Assembly (NCBI GenBank): GCA_034927345.1
Contig: JAYFQE010000013.1
Span: 1-64,000 of the forward strand
Length of the DNA stretch: 64,000 bases
Source of the DNA: JAYFQE01 sp034927345
GTDB lineage: Bacteria; Bacillota; Clostridia; Saccharofermentanales; UBA5734
Direction of reading: 5' to 3'
Translations under genes and position numbers: made by a program
The notes under the pieces: model-generated
Seen by the model: only the letters and a program-made list of their open reading frames with translations
What the model was told of the DNA's origin: nothing
Database searches by the model: none
Part shown: positions 34,344-43,510 of the stretch, piece after piece
Position numbering within the stretch: the first letter of the stretch is position 1
Layout of the letters: every line of letters starts with the position of its first letter

Positions 34344-35633
34344 ATGCAGAAGAAAAACGCATTGGTTGCATTGGGAGGGGGACCTTCACCGGTCATTAAC
34401 GCATCGCTGGCCGGAGTGATTGATCGCTGCCGCGACTATCCCGACAGTATAGGCGGGCTTTATGCGGCCTGGCACGGCGTCGAGGGAATTCTGCGTGAGG
34501 AATTTGTCGACCTGAATACCCAGGATCCTGCCGAACTGGCTCGTTTGAAACAAACGCCGGCATCCGGCGCGATCGGTACATGCCGCTATAAACTGGGTCC
34601 TAATCAACAGGAGGATTTCGAACGGATTGTCGAGGTCTTGCGTGCGCATCATATCGGCTGGTTTTTTTATATCGGCGGCAACGACTCGATGGATACGGCC
34701 GATAAGGTATCCAAGCTGGCGCGCGAACGCGGTCTGGATATTGTGGTAACCGGCGTCCCGAAGACGATTGACAACGATGTGGGCGACGAAGCGCGAACCA
34801 TCATCGACCATACGCCGGGATATGGCAGTACAGCGCGTTATTGGGCCAGCATCTTGCAGGATACAGAAGAAGAGAACCGAGGGATGTCGGTATCGGAGTG
34901 CGTATCGGTCTGGCAGGCTATGGGCCGGCGGTCCGGTTTTATTACAGCGGCATCACGTCTGGCTGATCCGGACCGGAATTGGCCGCTGCAGCTTTATTTC
35001 GCCGAAGCCGGTCATAATCTGGAATCGATGGCCGAGGCGGTAAACCGGTCGCTTATGCAATCCGGCCGCTGTATCGTGGTGGTTAACGAAGGTTTTGATG
35101 TGGGAACCATCGGCGCGGCTCGCGATGGATTTGGACATATTGAATATGGCGCCAGCCAGATGTCGGCAGCCCAGATGGTGGTCAATTATCTCAACCGGGT
35201 TGGCTTGAAAGCGCGCGGCCAGGCTACCGGCCAGGTTCCCGGCGTTCTGCAGCGGTCTTCTTCCATTTACCGTTCGGTGGTTGATATTGAAGAAGCTTAC
35301 GAAGTGGGCGCACATGCCGTGGACCTTGCTCATACGGCGGGTACCGGCTATATGGCGACGCTATTGCGTGAACCTGGCGAAACTTACCAGGTTCGATATG
35401 ACAAGGTCGATCTGCGGACCGTAGCTAATTCCGAACGGTTTTTACCCAAAACCTGGATATCGGACGACGGGTTGGATGTCACCGACGATTTTATCCGGTA
35501 TGCCCGGCCGCTGATTGGCGACCGTTGGCCGGAGATACCTCTGGAAAACGGGCTGCCGCGGTTTGCCAGGCTGAAAATCCGGTTTATCGACCCATTATGC
35601 CCGGCATATATTCCGGTGGCGCTGCGCCCATGA
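34344..35633 (+). CDS. Phosphofructokinase of the PPi-dependent type
   Basis: 429 residues, phosphorylating fructose 6-phosphate (or releasing phosphate in reverse) in glycolysis. The nucleotide/PPi site reads GGGPSPVIN, then GGNDSMDT, where the second acidic residue replaces the Gly of ATP enzymes, and PKTIDND, where Lys replaces the Gly of the ATP-type PGTIDND. Both changes mark PPi-using enzymes. The segment MGRRSGFI contacts the sugar phosphate. The stop overlaps the start of the DUF1294 gene (ATGA). With pyruvate phosphate dikinase at 58233 it suggests PPi-based glycolysis. PPi use is inferred from motifs. Confidence 0.88.
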   Translation: MQKKNALVALGGGPSPVINASLAGVIDRCRDYPDSIGGLYAAWHGVEGILREEFVDLNTQDPAELARLKQTPASGAIGTCRYKLGPNQQEDFERIVEVLRAHHIGWFFYIGGNDSMDTADKVSKLARERGLDIVVTGVPKTIDNDVGDEARTIIDHTPGYGSTARYWASILQDTEEENRGMSVSECVSVWQAMGRRSGFITAASRLADPDRNWPLQLYFAEAGHNLESMAEAVNRSLMQSGRCIVVVNEGFDVGTIGAARDGFGHIEYGASQMSAAQMVVNYLNRVGLKARGQATGQVPGVLQRSSSIYRSVVDIEEAYEVGAHAVDLAHTAGTGYMATLLREPGETYQVRYDKVDLRTVANSERFLPKTWISDDGLDVTDDFIRYARPLIGDRWPEIPLENGLPRFARLKIRFIDPLCPAYIPVALRP

Positions 35634-35914
35634 CAAGGCAGCAAATCCTGTCCGCCCTGATCCCGATCCTGCTGCTTATCAATGGGGTAGCGCTGGTCCT
35701 GATGGGCTGGGATAAAAGAAAAGCGCAGCGTCATGACCGACGGATCCCTGAGAAGGTGTTCTTTGGGTTGGCTTTGTGCGGCGGCGCGGCCGGAATATGG
35801 GCCGGTATGGGCTTGTTTCGCCATAAAACCAGACATCCGGCATTTCTATGGGGCATTCCGGCTATTTTGCTGATTCAGTTGTTCGTTGCTTTTCTTATAT
35901 CAACGGTTTTTTAA
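35630..35914 (+). CDS. DUF1294 family small membrane protein
   Basis: 94 residues with a leading membrane span (ILSALIPILLLINGVALVL), the family motif MGWDKRKAQRHDRRIPE, GGAAGIWAGMGLFRHKT and a closing span. Start ATG overlaps the phosphofructokinase stop by four bases, so it is translationally coupled. It also overlaps the convergent AraC gene by four bases. No function is established for this family. Confidence 0.85.
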   Translation: MTRQQILSALIPILLLINGVALVLMGWDKRKAQRHDRRIPEKVFFGLALCGGAAGIWAGMGLFRHKTRHPAFLWGIPAILLIQLFVAFLISTVF

Positions 35915-36744
35915 AATCGGTGAAGACGCCTGTATTCTGAGGGCGCGTAGCCGGTTTGTTCTTTAAACTGCTTGGAGAAATAATAAATATCATGAATGCC
36001 GACTTGGCGGGCAATCTCCGACAAGGTGGCCGACGTAGTCAGAATCAGGATGCCGGCTTTATCAATCCGCCGCCGGTTGATGTACTGGATCGGCGATTGG
36101 CCCAGGTGATTGCGGAAAACCCGGCTGAAATAATTAGGATGAAGATGAACGATCCGGGCCAGATTATCAACAGTCATGGCGCAATCCAGATTGCGGTCGA
36201 TGAATTGAACAACCTGCTGTAACTTGCCGCCAAGCGGCGAAGCCGGCAGGGAAAGCTGGGTGCTGCCGGCGAGATTCAGATAGTCGGCGATCAGATCCAA
36301 CAGGGCGGATTTGATCGAAAGCGGAGCTGCGAATTGGTCGCTGCCGCAGTTTTGAAGCAGCCGTTCGAATTTTGCGGCAACCGATCCGGGATCCAAAACC
36401 CGGACATAATGCGGTATGTCCAGCAGCTGCGCCAGATCCACGTCGCCGACCATCGCTGTGAAATGACACCAGTATTTTGTCAGGAGGTTGTCTTTTCGTG
36501 TCGCCGAGTAGGATTGCCGAACGCCTCTGGGCATCCAGAACCATTGGCCGGCCTGAGGCGTGTATTCATGCCCGTCGATCGTCAGGCTGCCTTCGCCGGC
36601 GCAGATAAAATAGAATTTGTTATAATTGGGGACATAATCCAGATACTGCCATTCCGGCCATACCGTCAGATATCCCCAACTGAGGACCTGCACCTGAACC
36701 TGAGCCAAAAAATTCTGTACGACCAGCTGATCATTCTTTATCAT
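35911..36744 (-). CDS. AraC family transcriptional regulator
   Basis: 277 residues. The N-terminal cupin with YNKFYFICAGEGSLTIDG and GQWFWMPRGVRQSY is followed by the HTH part MTVDNLARIVHLHPNYFSRV and LSEIARQVGIHDIYYFSKQF. It is divergent from the alpha-L-fucosidase gene with 156 bp between, so it is the likely activator of that gene. Confidence 0.92.
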   Translation of the reverse strand: MIKNDQLVVQNFLAQVQVQVLSWGYLTVWPEWQYLDYVPNYNKFYFICAGEGSLTIDGHEYTPQAGQWFWMPRGVRQSYSATRKDNLLTKYWCHFTAMVGDVDLAQLLDIPHYVRVLDPGSVAAKFERLLQNCGSDQFAAPLSIKSALLDLIADYLNLAGSTQLSLPASPLGGKLQQVVQFIDRNLDCAMTVDNLARIVHLHPNYFSRVFRNHLGQSPIQYINRRRIDKAGILILTTSATLSEIARQVGIHDIYYFSKQFKEQTGYAPSEYRRLHRF

Positions 36745-36900
36745 TTTTTCTTATCGCCTGTCTGATTTATACAAATTATGCTTAGCTTTGTCCATCTCAA
36801 TTATAGGGTAAAAACGGTACAATGCAATCATGGGTATTCTGCCTGCACAGCATGAAATCATGACACAGCCGGTATCATCCGGAATTACAGGAGGTTTGAT

Positions 36901-38211
36901 ATGGATCAATATGAAATAAGACAGGAACGGACACGCTGGTTTCAAGAAGCTCGCTTCGGCTTGTTTATTCATTGGGGGCTCTATGCGATACCGGCGCGCG
37001 GCGAATGGGTCCGCTCGGTCGAGAAAATCGATATACCCGAGTATCAACCTTATTTCGACGCATTCAATCCGACCTTGTTCGATCCCCGGCAATGGGCCAG
37101 AGCAGCCCGGCAGGCCGGTATGAAATATGCCGTTATGACAGCCAAGCACCACGATGGATTCTGCCTTTTTGATTCGGCGCTGACGGACTATAAATCGACA
37201 AAAACCCAGTGCGGCCGGGATTTGATCCGGGAATACCTGGATGCTTTCCGTGCCGAAGGTTTGAAAGTCGGCGTATATTATTCACTTCTGGACTGGTATC
37301 ACCCGGGTTATCCGGCTTATGACGACGCCAATCATCCGATGCGCGGCAACGAAGCCTATAAAGGACAGCCCCGTGATTTTGACAGCTATGTCGCCTATTT
37401 GCATGGACAGGTCCGCGAGTTGTGCACCAACTATGGCAAGATCGACATCATCTGGTTCGATTTTTCCTATGACAAGATGACCGGCGAAAAGTGGCAGGCT
37501 ACCCGCCTGGTTGAAATGGTTCGCTCACTGCAGCCGGGTATCTTGATCGATAACCGTCTGGCCGCCTCAGGCAGCGACAGCTCAAGTATCCGCAGCGTTA
37601 ATCCGCCTGTTTATGCCGGCGATTTTGCTTCGCCGGAACAGATCATACCGCCCATGGGTGTTGTTGATGAAATCGGCCGGCCGATTCCCTGGGAAGCTTG
37701 CGTGACCATGAATAACAACTGGGGTTATTGCTCGACCGACAAGTTGTTCAAGTCTCCTAAGCTGCTGATCCGCAAATTGGTGGAGTGCGTCAGCAAGAAC
37801 GGCAATCTGCTTCTGAATATCGGACCTGACGCCAAAGGGTTGATCCCGGAGGAGTCTTTGGCGATCATGAACGAAATAGGCTCCTGGATGCGGCTGAACG
37901 GCGACAGCATTTACGGCTGCGCGTCGGCCGGACTGGATAAGCCGGATTGGGGTTACTATACCCGTAAAGGACAGCGCCTTTTTGCCCATGTCTTTGACGG
38001 CAATATTGGTTCGCTGCCGCTTACCGGCCTGTGCGGAAAGGCCCGCAGCGCGCGCCGGCTGGCCGACGCTTCGGAAATGCGCTTCTCCCATTCCTGGAAC
38101 CATGCCGAATACCCGAAGGACTTGTTTCTTAATTTTGGCCCGAATGACACCTTTACCTATCCATTGCCGGACGACAAAGATACAGTCGTTGAACTGGATA
38201 TGCTGCCTTGA
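36901..38211 (+). CDS. GH29 alpha-L-fucosidase
   Basis: 436 residues with no signal peptide, so it works on imported fucosylated oligosaccharides. GH29 marks are RFGLFIHWGLYAIPARGEW at residue 18, AVMTAKHHDGFCLF and the nucleophile aspartate in IDIIWFDFSYD near residue 187. GNLLLNIGPDAKG in the C-terminal part is also typical. AGGAGG lies before the ATG. Its last 55 bases overlap the end of the convergent ApbE gene. The AraC regulator upstream is divergent. Confidence 0.93.
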   Translation: MDQYEIRQERTRWFQEARFGLFIHWGLYAIPARGEWVRSVEKIDIPEYQPYFDAFNPTLFDPRQWARAARQAGMKYAVMTAKHHDGFCLFDSALTDYKSTKTQCGRDLIREYLDAFRAEGLKVGVYYSLLDWYHPGYPAYDDANHPMRGNEAYKGQPRDFDSYVAYLHGQVRELCTNYGKIDIIWFDFSYDKMTGEKWQATRLVEMVRSLQPGILIDNRLAASGSDSSSIRSVNPPVYAGDFASPEQIIPPMGVVDEIGRPIPWEACVTMNNNWGYCSTDKLFKSPKLLIRKLVECVSKNGNLLLNIGPDAKGLIPEESLAIMNEIGSWMRLNGDSIYGCASAGLDKPDWGYYTRKGQRLFAHVFDGNIGSLPLTGLCGKARSARRLADASEMRFSHSWNHAEYPKDLFLNFGPNDTFTYPLPDDKDTVVELDMLP

Positions 38212-39296
38212 GCGCTCTGCAGGACGCTGGTCATGCCGGCGGTCGCTTCCGTGTGGCCGTCGGCGAAAATCCACAACGCCTCGCAATCCGGCAGCGACTC
38301 AATCAATCGCCTGCCGTCGTCATAGGGCAGTAAAAAAACAGCTGTCGACAGATAGTCGGCCAGGCCGCTGTCCGGCGTCATGATGGTAACCGCCCGAAAA
38401 TAACGGGCTGGCTGCAGGGTCTTTGAATCGATTAAATGGTGGTAAACCTGGCCGTTGAATTCATAATAACGCTGATAATCGCCGCTGGTGACGATCGACT
38501 GGTTATTGGCCAGAATAATTTCCAGCGGCTGATCGTCAGGATCAAGCAGATTGCCGTCCGGATTCTGCAGGCCGACCTGCCAGGTCTGCCTGCCGTCGGC
38601 CGGCGCGCCGATCAGCCGGACATTGCTGCCGCCGGCGCTGATGATGCCCGAAGTCATGCCCGCGGCTATTAAATCCTGCGCAACCAGTTCGGTGGCGTAA
38701 CCTTTGGCTACCGCCCCGACATCCAGCATCATGCCGGAGTCCTGCAGATAAACCGTTTGTTGTTCCGGGTCGATGATGATTTTCCGCGCGTCGCAAAACC
38801 GGCTGGCCTGCTGCAGTTCTTCCGGCGCCGGAATCGCGGCCTGGCCATTATCCAGGGCGGCGGACCGATATTGACGCCAGATTTCAAGAACCGGACCTAA
38901 TGCCGCGTTGACAACGCCGGGAGCCAGAGCGTCTTTTTCCTGGTAAAACTGCAAAAGGCTGATAATCCGGTCATCAACGACAACGGGAGCGATGCCGGCT
39001 TGTTGATTGATCGTATAGATGTTGTTCATGCCGTCGTAAGCATGGTAGATATCAAATAGCCGGTGCAGCTCGGTAAACCGGCTCTGAGCCAGCTGAGCCA
39101 GACGGCTGAAAGCTTCTTCCGAGGTATCATAGCCAATAATCTGTATGACTGTATCGAAGCAGCCGGTAAATGAATAGGTGTACTTTTCAGGCTCTTTCCG
39201 GCAACCGGCTGATAAGGCCGGCAATATGAGGAATACAGCCAGAAGAAAGCATAAAACAACACGGCGTTTCGGTAAGTTTTTCGGATCAGCCCGCAT
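38157..39296 (-). CDS. apbE: FAD:protein FMN transferase, lipoprotein form
   Basis: 379 residues from the ATG at 39296 (AAGG at a nine-base distance; an upstream TTG is less likely). The lipobox LSAGC follows a hydrophobic stretch, so it is anchored on the outer face. Family marks are DTVIQIIGYD, DVGAVAKGYATELVAQ, SGIISAGGSNVRLIG and LADYLSTAVFLLP. It attaches FMN to Ser/Thr of partner proteins with magnesium. Its start overlaps the preceding lipoprotein gene, the probable partner. The last 18 codons run antisense to the fucosidase gene and form a Ser-rich tail. Confidence 0.93.
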   Translation of the reverse strand: MRADPKNLPKRRVVLCFLLAVFLILPALSAGCRKEPEKYTYSFTGCFDTVIQIIGYDTSEEAFSRLAQLAQSRFTELHRLFDIYHAYDGMNNIYTINQQAGIAPVVVDDRIISLLQFYQEKDALAPGVVNAALGPVLEIWRQYRSAALDNGQAAIPAPEELQQASRFCDARKIIIDPEQQTVYLQDSGMMLDVGAVAKGYATELVAQDLIAAGMTSGIISAGGSNVRLIGAPADGRQTWQVGLQNPDGNLLDPDDQPLEIILANNQSIVTSGDYQRYYEFNGQVYHHLIDSKTLQPARYFRAVTIMTPDSGLADYLSTAVFLLPYDDGRRLIESLPDCEALWIFADGHTEATAGMTSVLQSAQGSISSSTTVSLSSGNG

Positions 39297-39822
39297 CGGC
39301 AATCGCCTTCTTGACTGCTTCAAGATAGTCGGTTGCAGAAATAGTAACCGATGCCTTCAGATCGTCGATTTTTCCTTCAGAAGTCAGCGCCAGACCGGTT
39401 AGATCACTCAGGGACTTGCCAAGCAGCCAATTCTCCAATGTCGTTATCTCCTGATTCCATTCTTGGCCAATGCCGGATTTGTCTTTCATACCCAATTGGT
39501 CGCCTTGTTCTTTATACGATTTAATTAATGTAGCCGGATCGGTTGCGATTTTACCTTCTTTGGTAAAAGCAATCCTGGATTGAAGAGCATCGATCTTTAC
39601 AGCGATAATTCTGCCGTTGCTGTCCAGCGAAACGGCGGCAACGACGGTGTCGGTTTGCGCGTTGCCATCGGCGTCGCCGGCGTCGGCCGACTTGTTGATC
39701 CGGCTGACCGTGCCCAATCCTTGCCTGATGACGTCGGCCATGCTGGCTCCGGCGCTGCAAGAAGCGGAAATCATGGCTGTCAGCAAAAGAACGGTGATCA
39801 GTGTCATAAGCTTTCGTATCAT
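39286..39822 (-). CDS. Small lipoprotein paired with ApbE
   Basis: 178 residues with the lipobox ISASC at residue 22. The body (VVAAVSLDSNGRIIAVKID, KEQGDQLGMKDKSGIGQEW, LENWLLGKSLSDLTG, ASVTISATDYLEAVKKA) matches a clostridial lipoprotein type found beside ApbE and FMN-binding proteins. The classical flavinylation motif DxxSGAT is not present; the nearest is KASVTIS. It could be an FMN acceptor with a variant site or an ApbE helper in extracellular electron transfer. AGGAGG precedes the ATG; its end overlaps apbE by 11 bases. Confidence 0.7.
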   Translation of the reverse strand: MIRKLMTLITVLLLTAMISASCSAGASMADVIRQGLGTVSRINKSADAGDADGNAQTDTVVAAVSLDSNGRIIAVKIDALQSRIAFTKEGKIATDPATLIKSYKEQGDQLGMKDKSGIGQEWNQEITTLENWLLGKSLSDLTGLALTSEGKIDDLKASVTISATDYLEAVKKAIADAG

Positions 39823-39937
39823 GATAACATCCTCCTGTTTTGTTTGCGGCAGACGATCATTCCAGAGCTTATCGTCACAGGGTGATGCAAACAGGATAAC
39901 AGGATCATGATAAAAAAGCTATGTTTAAGACATGATA

Positions 39938-41449
39938 TCAGGGCTTATCGGCCAGATCCAACAATTGTTGGACGATTTGATCACGATCGCGGCAAATGCG
40001 GGGTATTTGCTGCCAATAATCGTTGAAATAACGTTGAAAACCCTGAACCAGCGTGCTTTCCTGAGCAAAGATATGGCTGTCCGGTTTATTGGGCGACCAG
40101 GCGGTTACAAAAAAGCCGGTCATGATCATGAGATTCGGCCAGGCAGTCTGGTGGAACCGTTCAGACCGGATCAAGGCGATTTCCAATTTGGCGTTTTTCC
40201 GGAGTTCGTCGGCCATCTGGCGTAAATGAGACCGAAAGATTGTTTGGCGGATCTTAATCGGCCGTCCTGTGATGGCTGACAGCATCCAGTCGTCTACGAA
40301 GGGTTTATGAATAGCTTTTTCCAGCGAATCCAGCAGAAAAACATGACGGGCGAACTTGCTGCCCGGCTTTTCCGGTCCGCCGTCGTTGGCATGGAAAATA
40401 GTCCAGTTCTCCAATGTTTCGCGGCATTGCCCGTCATCCAGCCGGTTGTCTGAGATGATTTGCGTCAGCTGGTCTTTCGACCAGGTCATCAGCGTGGGCA
40501 TAGTCGTCTGCATGCAAAAATGCTTTTCAGTGCTCTGATGCCACAGATATTGGAAACGATCGGTCATGGGCAGGATATCTTTTGTCTTGAAATGCTGCAT
40601 CAACGGCTGGCAATGCGCCTGTATCGAATAAAAAATGTTCTCGTTCTGAGTGATTGTACCCAGATCGGAATAAAGCATTGTATGGCGGCTGTCCGGATTG
40701 TCGGCAATCGATGAGCCGCTCAAAGCCAGGTGACCCGGTATGATAAACAGGGTCATGGGGAGGGTGATGTCGCCATAAACCGGATAATAACAGGATTTGA
40801 TCTGCGTAATCAGGTGCAAAGGCAGCCAGTATTTAATGACTGCCTGCAAATCGTCCGGCTTACGGTCGATCCAGTGGATCAATTCAATATGGTGATGACT
40901 TGCGGCCAGAGTGCTCAGTTTTAATGTAAACTGCTGTAAAAACGCCGCATCGCCGTTGAACCAGTTGGTATCTTCCTGAGTAATCATCAGTATCGGTATG
41001 TCCGGCGGCAATGACAGCGCCGTGTCAAAAAAGCGCATGACGGCAATCTGGCGGCCGCTGTCGCCCTGATAAACTTCCATGGGGCAGACATAATTGTTTT
41101 TGCTCAGCCAGATTTGCGGCGGCTGGACGAGGCTTTTTCCGCTGTCCAGAGGCGCGTGGTCCTGCAGCCATCCTGTCAGCAATTGGCCCAGTTCTTCACG
41201 CGTCGGTTGTCTGCTGTCATGGGCAGGACACAGCAAAGGCCTGAGAACCTGGCCGCCTTGCTCTTCATCTGAAGTAATCAGGTAAGAGACGATTTTCGGC
41301 ATGATATCTGTACGGACCGGTATGCGCCGCTGGTTGTTTTTCCACTTGCTCAGCAAGGAATGATCGACATCCAGTGTCTTCGCCATGTCCGTATTTGAGA
41401 TATCCAGCATTTGCATGATCAATGCCAGTCGGCTGACGGCTTGTGTCAT
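39938..41449 (-). CDS. Large HTH protein of unknown function
   Basis: 503 residues from the ATG at 41449, eight bases after GGAGG. Residues 1-45 form an XRE-like helix-turn-helix (ISNTDMAKTLDVDHSLLSKW). The remaining 450 residues match no domain I recognise: mostly alpha/beta, no membrane span, with motifs such as MEVYQGDSGRQIAVMRFFDTA and TQEDTNWFNGDAAFL. The size and layout suggest a one-component regulator with a large sensor. It stands alone, divergent from metY. Confidence 0.6.
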   Translation of the reverse strand: MTQAVSRLALIMQMLDISNTDMAKTLDVDHSLLSKWKNNQRRIPVRTDIMPKIVSYLITSDEEQGGQVLRPLLCPAHDSRQPTREELGQLLTGWLQDHAPLDSGKSLVQPPQIWLSKNNYVCPMEVYQGDSGRQIAVMRFFDTALSLPPDIPILMITQEDTNWFNGDAAFLQQFTLKLSTLAASHHHIELIHWIDRKPDDLQAVIKYWLPLHLITQIKSCYYPVYGDITLPMTLFIIPGHLALSGSSIADNPDSRHTMLYSDLGTITQNENIFYSIQAHCQPLMQHFKTKDILPMTDRFQYLWHQSTEKHFCMQTTMPTLMTWSKDQLTQIISDNRLDDGQCRETLENWTIFHANDGGPEKPGSKFARHVFLLDSLEKAIHKPFVDDWMLSAITGRPIKIRQTIFRSHLRQMADELRKNAKLEIALIRSERFHQTAWPNLMIMTGFFVTAWSPNKPDSHIFAQESTLVQGFQRYFNDYWQQIPRICRDRDQIVQQLLDLADKP

Positions 41450-41755
41450 ATAATAAACCTCCGCTATCTTACGGCAGCTGCCGGACTGCCGCATACGCCT
41501 GATTGATATTATACAGCCGGTTAAGACTAACCGGTTACCTAAATAATAAACGGATTTACTGGCGATTTCGTTACAAAAAAAAGATTGAAATCATTCATAA
41601 TAATGATCGATTATTGAGCATTATCATATAAACAGATCTTGACGGAACGATTGCTTGGGGTAATTGTTTTGCTTTAGCGATGATAACAGACGAACTGCCC
41701 TTCACGCGCTTCTTTTATCGTGCTAAAATGGCTGGGAAAAAGGGGGATGAATACC
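41450..41755. other. Intergenic region between the HTH gene and metY
   Basis: 306 bases, AT-rich in the middle. GTGCTAAAATGG near 41720 could be a weak -10 for metY. I see no S-box riboswitch, T-box or repeat here. Confidence 0.4.
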
Positions 41756-43030
41756 ATGTCAGATTATCATATTGAAACCCGGTGCATCCAGAGCGGTTAT
41801 CATCCGGGTAATGGCGAACCGCGCGTGCTGCCAATCTATCAGAGTACAACTTTTAAATATGATTCGGCCGCAACGCTGGGTCAGCTGTTCGATCTGGAGA
41901 TCAGCGGTGACTTTTATACCCGGCTGGGCAATCCGACTTTGACGGCCGTGGAAGAAAAAATCGCCGAGCTGGAAGGCGGCGTTGGCGCTCTGTTGACCGC
42001 AGCCGGCCAATCCGCTTCTTTCTTTTCCGTATTGAATATCTGTAAGGCCGGCGACCATGTGATCAGCTCGTCTTCTATATATGGCGGCACTTATAATCTA
42101 TTCAACAAGACCATGCGTGAAATGGGAATCGATTTTACTTTTGTTAATCCAGACGATGATCTTGAAACACTGGAACGTGCTTTTAAACCGAATACACGGC
42201 TGGTTTTTGCCGAAACCCTGGCTAATCCGACCCTTGTCGTTCTGGATATCGGCAAGTTTGCCGATTTAGCGCATAAACACGGCGTTCCCTTGATTATTGA
42301 CAACACTTTTCCGACGCCGATCAATTGCCGGCCTTTTGATTTCGGCGCCGATATCATCGTTCATTCTACAACCAAGTATATGGACGGACATGCCTGCAGC
42401 ATGGGCGGCGTGATTGTCGATGGCGGCCGCTTCAACTGGGAGAACGGCCGATATCCGGAATTAACCGAACCGGATGAGTCTTATCACGGCGTTATTTATA
42501 ACAAGCAGTTTGGAGCGGGCGCCTATATTGCCAAAGCACGGACTCACCTGATGCGTGATTTGGGCGCCGTAGCCAGCCCATTCAACGCCTTCCTGCTTAA
42601 TCTGGGCCTGGAGACATTGTTCCTGCGGGTTGAACGGCATTGCAGAAACGCCGAAACTGTCGCCAAGTATTTATCAACCGATCCGCGGATCAGTTGGATC
42701 AACTATCCTGGGTTGCCGGATAATCCTTATCATGCCCTGGCGCAAAAATATATGCCCAACGGAACCTGCGGCGTCATATCCTTTGGCATCCGCGGCGGAC
42801 GGGAATCCGCGGCCCGATTTATGGAAGCCTTGAAGCTGGCGGCGATTGTCATTCATGTCGCCGATGCGCGGACCTGTGTCCTGCATCCGGCCAGCACAAC
42901 ACATCGGCAGCTGAGCGACGATGAACTGGCCGCGGCCGGAATAACACCCGATCTGATCCGTTTGTCGGTAGGCATTGAAAACGTCGATGATATCCTGGCT
43001 GATATTCGTCAGGCTCTGGATCAGATCTAA
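41756..43030 (+). CDS. metY: O-acetylhomoserine sulfhydrylase family PLP enzyme
   Basis: 424 residues of the Cys/Met metabolism PLP family. The pyridoxal lysine lies in IIVHSTTKYMDGH; other marks are YTRLGNPTLTAVEEKIAELEGG, SSSIYGGTYNLF and PLIIDNTFPTP. It makes homocysteine from O-acetylhomoserine and sulfide. The ATG at 41756 lies nine bases after GGGGG; earlier starts overlap that site. HPATTTH-like HPASTTHRQL near the C-terminus is typical. Monocistronic by position. Confidence 0.93.
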   Translation: MSDYHIETRCIQSGYHPGNGEPRVLPIYQSTTFKYDSAATLGQLFDLEISGDFYTRLGNPTLTAVEEKIAELEGGVGALLTAAGQSASFFSVLNICKAGDHVISSSSIYGGTYNLFNKTMREMGIDFTFVNPDDDLETLERAFKPNTRLVFAETLANPTLVVLDIGKFADLAHKHGVPLIIDNTFPTPINCRPFDFGADIIVHSTTKYMDGHACSMGGVIVDGGRFNWENGRYPELTEPDESYHGVIYNKQFGAGAYIAKARTHLMRDLGAVASPFNAFLLNLGLETLFLRVERHCRNAETVAKYLSTDPRISWINYPGLPDNPYHALAQKYMPNGTCGVISFGIRGGRESAARFMEALKLAAIVIHVADARTCVLHPASTTHRQLSDDELAAAGITPDLIRLSVGIENVDDILADIRQALDQI

Positions 43031-43037
43031 TTTTAAT

Positions 43038-43274
43038 TTAAGCCTGGTATTGTGTGATGAAGCGTTCGATCAGAATCTGATCGTCGCTTCTTTCGCATTC
43101 AATCGTGACATCCTGGGATTCTGCGACTTTCATAATGGGATCCAGGCCGATAACGGCGGTCAGAATGCCATTCGCGATCAATTGATCACCTTCGGCCGTG
43201 ATAAGACAGACTTTTCCGGCACATAAACGGATGATGGCCTTGAATTCATCAACATGGACAGAGTTAAGCCGCAT
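43038..43274 (-). CDS. Degenerate HPr-like protein
   Basis: 78 residues from the ATG that follows GGAGG by seven bases. The pattern FKAIIRLCAGKVCLIT...LIANGILTAVIGL resembles the second half of an HPr fold (I/V-NAKSILGxxSL). The phosphorylated histidine motif GLHARPA is missing and the regulatory Ser position is Gly. It therefore cannot work as a normal PTS carrier and may be a regulatory domain. The stop lies seven bases from the convergent metY stop. Confidence 0.5.
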   Translation of the reverse strand: MRLNSVHVDEFKAIIRLCAGKVCLITAEGDQLIANGILTAVIGLDPIMKVAESQDVTIECERSDDQILIERFITQYQA

Positions 43275-43510
43275 GAGTGCACCTCCAAAGGTTGTGAACA
43301 CTGATTTGATACGATGATGAAAAAAATCCGTCTCATCTATTTTAACGAGTGGCTGAGCATCGGTCAATGGTTTTTTGACAAATTATATAAAAGCAGCAAG
43401 TTGTTTTATAACATAATGTCCGAATAGGATTATCGATGCCGCCGAAGTATCGTTAATCTGGCCAAATGGCCTCCCAAATTTAGCGCAGCATATCGACGGC
43501 ATGGTCAGCG
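43275..43510. other. Intergenic region between the SNF2 and HPr-like genes
   Basis: 236 bases. It contains a short palindrome GGCCAAATGGCC-like element near 43459 and AT-rich DNA. No clear promoter or terminator was identified. Confidence 0.3.

Noticed and set aside
37582..38286. 234-codon frame antisense to the fucosidase gene
   Set aside because: Shadow of the GH29 gene; no motif and it runs through the active-site coding region.
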